The notes under the pieces are model-generated. The model ran no database searches and was not told the origin of the DNA. It saw only the letters and a program-made list of their open reading frames with translations. The translations under genes were made by a program, and so were the position numbers. A stretch of DNA of 20,938 nucleotides. Origin: Erysipelotrichaceae bacterium (GTDB lineage: Bacteria; Bacillota_I; Bacilli_A; Erysipelotrichales; Erysipelotrichaceae). Shown here piece by piece: positions 14,939-20,938 of this stretch. Positions within the stretch are counted from its first letter, which is position 1; each line of letters starts with the position of its first letter. The stretch is taken from assembly GCA_017418585.1 (NCBI GenBank), contig JAFONG010000164.1, positions 1-20,938 of the forward strand, written 5' to 3'.

Positions 14939-16918
14939 TCATAACAGCTTCTCAAACTCCTCTTCAGAAAGCGTCGTCACATTCAGCTGTCTTGCTTTAT
15001 CCAGTTTGGTTCCCGCTTCGTTTCCGTAGATGACGTAATCCGTCCTAGAAGATACAGATCCCGAAACATGCGCGCCAAGGTTTTCCAGAAGTTCGGTTGC
15101 TTCGTTGCGGCTGTATTTTTCCAAAGTTCCTGTCAGAACAACGGTTTTTCCATTGAATACAGAATCGTTAGAAACGGTGTTGTCGATATAGTTCATGTTG
15201 ACGCCGAAGAGTTTCAGTTGTTCCAGCATCTCTACATTATCCGGTTCATTGAAAAAATCTCTGATGTATTCTGCAGTTACAGGGCCGACATCTCTGATAG
15301 AGCTTAGATCTTCAAACGAAGCATGCATCAATGCGTCCATGTTTCCATAATATGCCGCCAGGACTTTACTTGCTTTCTCTCCGACCTGACGGATACCCAA
15401 GCCGTTGATCAGCCTTTCAAGAGAATTGTTTTTGGAATTCTCGATCGCTTCGATCAGATTATTAAAAGATTTCTCGCCGAACTTTTCCAGCTGAAGGATC
15501 TCGTCCCTGCGGTTATGAAGCTTGTAGATATCCTCGAAACTGTTCAGCAGTCCGGCATTCAGGAACGCTTCTACCCTTTTCTCACCCAGACCATCGATGT
15601 TCATCGCGTTTCTTTCGGCAAAGTGGGCAATGGAATAGACCAGTCTGGCCTTGCATTCGCTGTTGACACAATAATGTGCCGCCTCATCTTCGAAACGGTA
15701 GAGTTTTCCTCCACATACCGGGCAGGTATCCGGGAAGACGTATCTGACTTGCGAACCGTCACGATTCTCTTTTATCGAACGTATGACTTCCGGAATGATG
15801 TCGCCTGCTTTTCTGATGATGACGGTGTCGTTGATGCGGATATCCTTGTCTGCGATGTTGTCCTCGTTATGAAGCGTTGCAAATCCTACGGTCGTACCCG
15901 CAACTTTTACAGGTCTCAGTTTTGCGTTCGGGGTGCACTTTCCGGTTCTTCCGACAGTTATGAAAATGTCTTCTACAACGGTTCTTACTTCTTCTGCCGG
16001 GAATTTGTAGGCTATTGCCCATTTCGGAATCCTGGATGTGAAACCCAGTTCTCTTTGCTGTGCATAGGAGTTTACCTTGATCACCATGCCGTCGATTTCA
16101 TAAGGCAGATCATGACGGATCTTCTCCGTTTTATCAATGTGTTCTATTACGTCTTCGATATTGCTGAACAGCAGGGTTGCATCGTTGACTCTAAAACCAA
16201 GCTTACGGGCATACTGCAGCGACCCGTAGTGTGTATCGGAATTCACGTCATCCGGAACATGATACCAGAAACCGTCAAGTCCTCTGCTGGCGCAGATCCT
16301 GGAATCCAGCTGTCTGATCGAACCTGCAGCGGCATTGCGCGGATTGGCAAACTCTTCTTCGCCGTTTGCAATCCTCTCCCTGTTCACTCTCAGGAAAGAC
16401 GATTTCGGCATGTATATTTCTCCGCGGATCTCGTATCTTTGTCTATACGGGATAGACATCGGAACGCTGTGAACCGTACGCACATTCATCGTGACGTCTT
16501 CTCCGGTTATTCCGTCTCCCCTGGTAACGGCCTGCTGAAACAGTCCGTCTTCATAAACCAGCGACATCGCCAGACCGTCGATCTTGTATTCAACGCAGTA
16601 TTCCACATCCTTGTATACGTTTGTGATCTTCGATGACCATTCTCTTAGTTCGTCATAAGAGAAAACATCTCCCAGCGACAGCATCGGCTTCTCGTGGGTG
16701 ATCTTTTTAAACTCATCCAGAACACCAAAACCGACTCTCTTGGTTACTGAATCGGGATCATCCATTTCCGGATGTTTTTTCTCCAGTTCTTCCAGTTCTC
16801 TAAACAGCTGGTCATACTCGCTGTCCGGTACAGTCGGCCTGTCCAAAATGTAATACTGATAGCTGTATTCTTTCAGTATCTTTCTCAGTTCAAGGATTCT
16901 ATCTGTCTCGTTTGCCAT
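14939..16918 (-). CDS. ligA: NAD+-dependent DNA ligase
   Basis: Seals nicks in DNA during replication and repair, using NAD+ to adenylate itself. The 659 residues match the family. Domain Ia with the NAD+-binding YxxxD region lies at the N-terminus (SEYDQLFRELEELE). The adenylation motif KIDG is at 112-115 with Lys112. The zinc finger uses Cys399, Cys402, Cys417 and Cys422. Helix-hairpin-helix repeats span about 450-570, and a BRCT domain lies at 588-659. The N-terminus aligns well with other LigA proteins, so ATG 16918 is right although no ribosome-binding site precedes it; a TATAAT lies only six bases upstream. It heads the leftward run of eleven genes. Confidence 0.97.
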   Translation of the reverse strand: MANETDRILELRKILKEYSYQYYILDRPTVPDSEYDQLFRELEELEKKHPEMDDPDSVTKRVGFGVLDEFKKITHEKPMLSLGDVFSYDELREWSSKITNVYKDVEYCVEYKIDGLAMSLVYEDGLFQQAVTRGDGITGEDVTMNVRTVHSVPMSIPYRQRYEIRGEIYMPKSSFLRVNRERIANGEEEFANPRNAAAGSIRQLDSRICASRGLDGFWYHVPDDVNSDTHYGSLQYARKLGFRVNDATLLFSNIEDVIEHIDKTEKIRHDLPYEIDGMVIKVNSYAQQRELGFTSRIPKWAIAYKFPAEEVRTVVEDIFITVGRTGKCTPNAKLRPVKVAGTTVGFATLHNEDNIADKDIRINDTVIIRKAGDIIPEVIRSIKENRDGSQVRYVFPDTCPVCGGKLYRFEDEAAHYCVNSECKARLVYSIAHFAERNAMNIDGLGEKRVEAFLNAGLLNSFEDIYKLHNRRDEILQLEKFGEKSFNNLIEAIENSKNNSLERLINGLGIRQVGEKASKVLAAYYGNMDALMHASFEDLSSIRDVGPVTAEYIRDFFNEPDNVEMLEQLKLFGVNMNYIDNTVSNDSVFNGKTVVLTGTLEKYSRNEATELLENLGAHVSGSVSSRTDYVIYGNEAGTKLDKARQLNVTTLSEEEFEKLL

Positions 16919-16924
16919 AAATTC

Positions 16925-16930
16925 ATTATA
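16925..16930 (-). promoter_or_regulatory. Candidate -10 element of ligA
   Basis: On the minus strand a perfect TATAAT ends six bases before the ligA ATG. If used, transcription would begin at or next to the start codon, giving a leaderless mRNA. No matching -35 is seen. Confidence 0.35.
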
Positions 16931-16970
16931 TTACATTCATGGTACATATATTTCTTTTCCTGATAAATGA

Positions 16971-17054
16971 TGGTAAAAAATCAAAGATATGGGATATAAT
17001 TTATACGTTGTCAAACAGATGGCTGTCTATACTGTCTGTTAGAGAATCAGGAGG
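16971..17054 (+). promoter_or_regulatory. Promoter, leader and ribosome-binding site of the acyl-CoA ligase gene
   Basis: TATAAT (16995-17000) with a weak -35 TGGTAA (16971-16976) at 18 bases. The leader holds an inverted repeat AACAGA/TCTGTT (17014-17019 and 17035-17040) around a short direct repeat CTGTCT (17023-17028, 17032-17037), a possible operator. AGGAGG (17049-17054) stands ten bases before ATG 17065 and decides that start. A four-codon frame (ATG 17058, stop overlapping the gene start) also follows this site. Confidence 0.5.
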
Positions 17055-17064
17055 TTTATGGCCA

Positions 17065-18843
17065 ATGGCTAAGAAAGAAGAAACAAAAGAAATGAAACAG
17101 GCTTTCGATACACCGATTACTGAAAGAATACCTTGGAAAAAAGCGTCGGAAAGCAGCGACATTCCGCTGAAACTGGATTACTTCATCGGATCCATGTATG
17201 AAGCCTTAGAAAAAACGGCGAAAGAACATCCGAATGCAATTGCTTTCGACTTCATGGGAAGATCGACAACATACAGGAAAATGATCGAAGAGATCAACCG
17301 CTGTGCAAAGGCTTTGCGTACTATCGGTATAAGAGAAAACGACTGTGTCACGATCGCTCTGCCGAACTGTCCGCAGGCCATATACATGTTCTATGCGGTC
17401 AACCTGGTCGGCGGCATCGCCAATATGATCCACCCGCTTTCTGCCGAAAAAGAGATCGAACACTATCTCAACGCTTCCAGATCTGTAACCGCAGTTACGC
17501 TGGATCAGTTCTATCATAAGTTCGAAAACATCAGAGCAAATACCGGCGTCGTCAATATTATCATCGCTTCCATCAGAGATGAGCTTTCCAGACCGATCAG
17601 GGCAGGATACATGCTGACGGAAGGAAGAAAAATCAAGCCTATTCCTGACGATGCACCGGTCATCAGATGGAATCAGTTCATGAAGATCGCCAACAGCTGT
17701 TTCTATAACTACAAGAAGGAAAGAAAAGGCGACGATCCGGCTGTCATGCTGTATTCAGGCGGCACTACCGGTACGACAAAGGGTATCGTTCTATCCAACA
17801 ACAACTTCAACATGCTTGGCCAGCAGATCGTTGCCACCAATCCGATGTACAGACTTGGCGACAAGATGCTCGCAGCCATGCCGATGTTCCATGGATTCGG
17901 ACTTGGCGTCTGCATCCACTCCATTCTGTCTCAGGGCGGCAGAGTCATCCTGCTTCCAAGATTTACGCCGAAATCCTATGCCAGAGCGATTCTTAGGAAC
18001 AAGTGCAACTTCATTGCCGGTGTTCCTACCCTGTTTGAAGCGCTCTTAAGAAATACTGCCATGGAAGGCAAAGATCTTTCGTTCCTGAAAGGCATGTTCT
18101 CCGGCGGCGATTCGCTTTCGATCGAACTGAAAAAGAAGATCGACAAGTTCCTTTACGACCATCATGCAACGATTCAGGTCAGAGAAGGATACGGAACCAC
18201 GGAGACTGTTACAGCCTGCTGTCTGACTCCTCCGACAATGTACAAGGAAGGATCGATCGGCATTCCGTTCCCTGACTGCTTCATCAAGATCGTAGAACCA
18301 GATACCGACATTGAAGTTCCTTACGGAACCGAGGGAGAAATCCTTCTTGCCGGTCCGACAAACATGCAGTACTACTGGGAAAACGAAGAAGAAACGGCTC
18401 AGACCTTAAGAAAATCCGATTTCGACGGTCTAACATGGGTTCATACCGGAGACCTCGGCATCATGGATGAAGAAGGATTCGTATACTTTAAAGGCCGTTC
18501 CAAGAGAATGATCATCTCTTCCGGATACAATATCTATCCTGCTCAGCTGGAAAACATCCTGGATGCGCATGAAGACGTGCAGATGTCCTGTGTCATCGGT
18601 GTTCCGGATTCCTACAAGATGCAGAAAGTAAAAGCGTTCGTCACCTTGAAACCTGGTATCGAACCAAGCGATGCAATCAAGGAAAGCATCATGGCTCACT
18701 GCCGTAAGCATCTGGCGAAATATGAAATGCCTTACGACATCGAGTTCCGCGACGATATGCCTAAAACGCTGGTTGGCAAGGTTGCCTACCGTATCCTGGA
18801 AGAAGAGGAACTGATGAAGATCAAGGAAAACGAAAACAAATAA
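17065..18843 (+). CDS. AMP-forming acyl-CoA synthetase/ligase family protein
   Basis: Activates a carboxylic acid, probably a fatty acid, as acyl-AMP and then usually as acyl-CoA. The 592 residues show the ANL superfamily motifs in order: the P-loop YSGGTTGTTKG at 230-240 (Thr where Pro is usual), YGTTET at 376-381, TGD at 461-463, the hinge region GRSKRMIISSGYNIYP at 477-492 and the catalytic lysine Lys572 in KTLVGKVAYR. The mobile C-terminal domain is therefore complete. Substrate and acceptor (CoA or a carrier protein) cannot be read off. The frame is open upstream to 16939, but the ribosome-binding site and the usual N-terminus favour ATG 17065. It is divergent from ligA and convergent with the XRE regulator. 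Confidence 0.9.
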   Translation: MAKKEETKEMKQAFDTPITERIPWKKASESSDIPLKLDYFIGSMYEALEKTAKEHPNAIAFDFMGRSTTYRKMIEEINRCAKALRTIGIRENDCVTIALPNCPQAIYMFYAVNLVGGIANMIHPLSAEKEIEHYLNASRSVTAVTLDQFYHKFENIRANTGVVNIIIASIRDELSRPIRAGYMLTEGRKIKPIPDDAPVIRWNQFMKIANSCFYNYKKERKGDDPAVMLYSGGTTGTTKGIVLSNNNFNMLGQQIVATNPMYRLGDKMLAAMPMFHGFGLGVCIHSILSQGGRVILLPRFTPKSYARAILRNKCNFIAGVPTLFEALLRNTAMEGKDLSFLKGMFSGGDSLSIELKKKIDKFLYDHHATIQVREGYGTTETVTACCLTPPTMYKEGSIGIPFPDCFIKIVEPDTDIEVPYGTEGEILLAGPTNMQYYWENEEETAQTLRKSDFDGLTWVHTGDLGIMDEEGFVYFKGRSKRMIISSGYNIYPAQLENILDAHEDVQMSCVIGVPDSYKMQKVKAFVTLKPGIEPSDAIKESIMAHCRKHLAKYEMPYDIEFRDDMPKTLVGKVAYRILEEEELMKIKENENK

Positions 18844-18844
18844 A

Positions 18845-18867
18845 AAAATCTCCGTAATGGAGATTTT
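18845..18867. terminator. Bidirectional terminator between the acyl-CoA ligase and XRE genes
   Basis: AAAATCTCC (18845-18853) pairs with GGAGATTTT (18859-18867) around GTAAT. The minus-strand side has a run of seven T and is the stronger; the plus-strand side has a shorter, interrupted T run. Confidence 0.85.
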
Positions 18868-18868
18868 C

Positions 18869-19393
18869 TTATGCATTGGTTTTAGTCAGATACTGTTCGA
18901 TTACTTCGATCATGTGCTGATTGGTGAATTGCGACCTTACTTCATCCATGTCTACCGTCTTGCCTTCCATGATACCCTGAATCAGCACTTCCGCATACAT
19001 TACTTCCCTTGTTTTTGGATCATTCAGGTATTCCAGCAGATCGATGTTCATTCTTTTGTTGATCCCTTCGATCATACCTTCATAGAAAGTGGAATGTTCG
19101 CCAAAACACTTTCCTATCATCTCCATGCAGCGGAATCCTTCCATGACATCCTCTACATGCATCATTTTACGTTGTTTCATCATATATGTTCCTCCATTTA
19201 ACAGTCTGTCTGCCGTCGTATCCAGCAGTTCACATAATTCCAGAAGAATACCCGTATCAGGCATGCTTTCGCCATTCTCCCATTTGGATATGGCTTGAAA
19301 AGAGATATTCAGATGATCAGCCAGCTGTTTCTGGCTCAAGCCTTTCGCCTTTCTTAGGCTTTGAATGTACTGTCCGATTTTCAAGTTATCCAT
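18869..19393 (-). CDS. XRE-family transcriptional regulator
   Basis: A 174-residue protein with an N-terminal Cro/CI-type helix-turn-helix at about 6-62: IGQYIQSLRKAKGLSQKQLA, then ISFQAISKWENGES, the usual recognition-helix pattern. The remaining about 105 residues are helical, Met-rich and unlike any sensor domain I know; they may mediate dimerisation or ligand binding. A GAGGTAGG stretch precedes ATG 19393. Target genes are not evident. It stands alone between two terminators, convergent with the acyl-CoA ligase and downstream of the FakA-like gene, so local control of fatty acid genes is possible but unproven. Confidence 0.88.
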   Translation of the reverse strand: MDNLKIGQYIQSLRKAKGLSQKQLADHLNISFQAISKWENGESMPDTGILLELCELLDTTADRLLNGGTYMMKQRKMMHVEDVMEGFRCMEMIGKCFGEHSTFYEGMIEGINKRMNIDLLEYLNDPKTREVMYAEVLIQGIMEGKTVDMDEVRSQFTNQHMIEVIEQYLTKTNA

Positions 19394-19467
19394 ATTCCTA
19401 CCTCACTTCTGCAGCTGCATCTTCATCATACAGAAAACACGCATCGCTGAAAATAACGTATTCGTTG

Positions 19468-19496
19468 AAAAAGGTCAACCTGTAGTTGACCTTTTT
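19468..19496 (-). terminator. Terminator of the FakA-like gene
   Basis: A perfect 12-base stem AAAAAGGTCAAC/GTTGACCTTTTT around a five-base loop, followed on the minus strand by T residues. It lies four bases past the stop codon. It is symmetric, but no rightward gene precedes it. Confidence 0.87.
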
Positions 19497-19499
19497 GAT

Positions 19500-20938
19500 T
19501 TATTCTAATCCAATCAGATAGCTGTATACCGGCTGTCCGCCATCCACGAATTCACATTCCAGATCCGAGTTTGCGGCAATGTAGTCTTCGATATCTCTGA
19601 CTTCATCTTCGTTTCTGTCATCACCGGTAATCACGGTAATCAGTTCCTTGTCTTCCAGTGTAAACAGATGATCCAGCAGCGCATGGACGATATTCAGTCT
19701 GTTAGGACCTGAGGCAACAATGGATTTGCCTTCAATGGCAATGTAGTCCCCTTTTCTGACTTCTACGCCTTCAAAGCTTGTGTCCTTGATCGCATAGGTA
19801 ATGCTGGAAGCGTTGACGTTTGCGATAACATCCTTGAGCTCATTGACGATCTGCTGCGGTTCTTCGTTGTAGTTGAACATGCCGATGGCGGATAATCCGG
19901 CCTGAACGGATTTCGTTTCGATAACCTCAATATGTCGGTCGCTCAGGACGCTCTGCGCCTGTCTGGCAGCCAGAATGATATTGGAATTGTTCGGGAAGAT
20001 AAAGATGTTTTCACAGTGATCCAGACCGTTGATCACCTTGACAAAGTCTTCCGTTGAAGGATTCATCGTCTGGCCACCGGATACCACGACATCCGTACCG
20101 AGATCGTAGAAGAGTTTCGTTAATCCTTCTCCTGCCGCAACGGCTATGATGCCGTACTTCTTCGGTTCTTTCTTCTCTTCCTTGACCGGAGCGGATACGG
20201 AAGCATCTTCTTGCGCATTGGCGATGATCGTGGAATGCTGTTCCTGCATGTTTTCGATCTTCAGTTTGAGGAATTCTCCGTATCTTTGACCGATATTGAG
20301 AGCATCCCCCGGTTTCAGCGTATGGACATGCACTTTAACGATATCCTCGTCTCTGACAACCACCAGGGATTCTCCACCCATATCCGTCAGTTTCTTCTTA
20401 AGGATCTTTTCGTCAAAACGGTCCAGATAGCTCTCATCCAGCCTGACAATGAATTCCGTACAGTAACCGAATTCCTCGTTGTCTATCATCAGCGCAGGAT
20501 TAGTCTGTACCTCATTCTTCTTTTCCGCAAAATCGACAGGAGTGCCGGCAACGTAGTCTCTCATTCCCTCGATGATACGCAAGAATCCGGAACCGCCCGA
20601 GTCGACAACGCCGACTTCCTTTAACACCGGAAGATAGTCAGGTGTATGATCTAAAGAATCCGATGCATAATCACAGAGCTTTTTAAAATACGTCTCCAGA
20701 TCGAAAGGTTCTTTCTCATAATCATGATTGGCATACCAGGAAGCTTCTCTGACAACGGTCAGAATGGTTCCTTCTACCGGTTTCATGATTGCCTTGTAGG
20801 CTACTCTGGCACCGTTTTCAAATGCCAAAGAAACGTCATGGACATCGATCGATTCCTTGCCTTCGATATGCTGGTAAAAGCCTCTGAAGATCTGGGAAGT
20901 AATGACACCTGAATTGCCTCTGGCGCCCATCAGAAGGC
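19500..20938 (-). CDS. fakA: FakA-like fatty acid kinase (DAK2/DhaL plus DegV-like domains), N-terminus outside window
   Basis: FakA phosphorylates exogenous fatty acids held by a FakB (DegV-family) protein, feeding acyl phosphate into phospholipid synthesis. The 478 residues visible are open at the right edge: the codons before MGARGNSG read Leu-Leu, as in the family's conserved LMGARGNSGV motif, so that Met is internal. Roughly the first 70-80 residues, with the metal-binding start of the DhaL domain, are missing. Visible are the rest of the DhaL ATP-binding domain including VVDSGGSGF, a middle domain with the pattern CTEFIVRL and VHVHTLKPGDAL, and a C-terminal domain that begins after a Lys/Glu-rich linker near KKEPKKYGIIAVAAGEG. 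In Bacillus relatives this is YloV. The acyl-CoA ligase nearby is an alternative activation route. Confidence 0.9.
   Translation of the reverse strand, partial: LLMGARGNSGVITSQIFRGFYQHIEGKESIDVHDVSLAFENGARVAYKAIMKPVEGTILTVVREASWYANHDYEKEPFDLETYFKKLCDYASDSLDHTPDYLPVLKEVGVVDSGGSGFLRIIEGMRDYVAGTPVDFAEKKNEVQTNPALMIDNEEFGYCTEFIVRLDESYLDRFDEKILKKKLTDMGGESLVVVRDEDIVKVHVHTLKPGDALNIGQRYGEFLKLKIENMQEQHSTIIANAQEDASVSAPVKEEKKEPKKYGIIAVAAGEGLTKLFYDLGTDVVVSGGQTMNPSTEDFVKVINGLDHCENIFIFPNNSNIILAARQAQSVLSDRHIEVIETKSVQAGLSAIGMFNYNEEPQQIVNELKDVIANVNASSITYAIKDTSFEGVEVRKGDYIAIEGKSIVASGPNRLNIVHALLDHLFTLEDKELITVITGDDRNEDEVRDIEDYIAANSDLECEFVDGGQPVYSYLIGLE

Noticed and set aside
15323..16636. Long open frame (437 codons) on the plus strand inside ligA
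   Set aside because: It is antisense to the fully conserved ligA frame, its product is rich in Phe, Val, Cys and His as expected of a complement frame, and no ribosome-binding site or family match is seen.
16939..17064. N-terminal extension of the acyl-CoA ligase from ATG 16939
   Set aside because: The extension would cover the promoter and AGGAGG, and its residues do not resemble the family; ATG 17065 is better.
1..20938. CRISPR array, insertion sequence or phage genes
   Set aside because: No regularly spaced repeats, transposase, integrase or structural phage proteins were seen on either strand.

Overview
The window reads as chromosomal DNA of a low-to-moderate GC Gram-positive bacterium (Bacillota). 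AAGGAG/AGGAGG ribosome-binding sites, many hairpin-plus-T-run terminators, a YolD-like protein paired with a Y-family polymerase, a FakA-type fatty acid kinase and an arginine deiminase operon all point that way. A fermentative member of the Erysipelotrichia or a neighbouring class is my best guess, from overall gene style only. I see no phage, insertion sequence, CRISPR array or integrated element.

Left part (1-6645): a membrane-anchored polysaccharide deacetylase, cut by the window edge, overlaps a small membrane coiled-coil protein; both read leftward. Divergent from them is argS (arginyl-tRNA synthetase). Convergent with argS, and sharing a terminator with it, is the leftward operon arcA-arcB-arcC (arginine deiminase, ornithine carbamoyltransferase, carbamate kinase) followed by a GNAT acetyltransferase. 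Upstream of arcA lie two divergent tRNA-Arg genes, anticodons UCU and ACG, with back-to-back promoters. Arginine charging, two of its tRNAs and arginine fermentation to ornithine, ammonia, CO2 and ATP are thus gathered in about 6 kb.

Middle part (6646-16918): eleven leftward genes. From promoter-proximal to distal they are ligA (NAD+-dependent DNA ligase), an unrecognised single-pass membrane protein, a TRAM-containing RlmD-type rRNA uracil methyltransferase, a tyrosine-phosphatase-like protein, a Y-family DNA polymerase overlapping a YolD-like partner, a second and TRAM-less RlmD-type methyltransferase, a P-loop kinase-like protein, a split-barrel flavoprotein, a TraX-family membrane protein and an unrecognised membrane protein. 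The theme is DNA joining and translesion synthesis mixed with rRNA modification.

Right part (16919-20938): an AMP-forming acyl-CoA ligase-type enzyme (rightward), a convergent XRE-family regulator, and a FakA-like fatty acid kinase cut by the right edge. Ligase and kinase are two routes for activating fatty acids.

No clearly new defence or mobile system is visible. The most useful leads are the arginine cluster with its palindromic tRNA promoter, a terminator hairpin that contains the apparent start codon of an rRNA methyltransferase gene, the two methyltransferase paralogues bracketing the polymerase module, and the coiled-coil protein overlapping the deacetylase.
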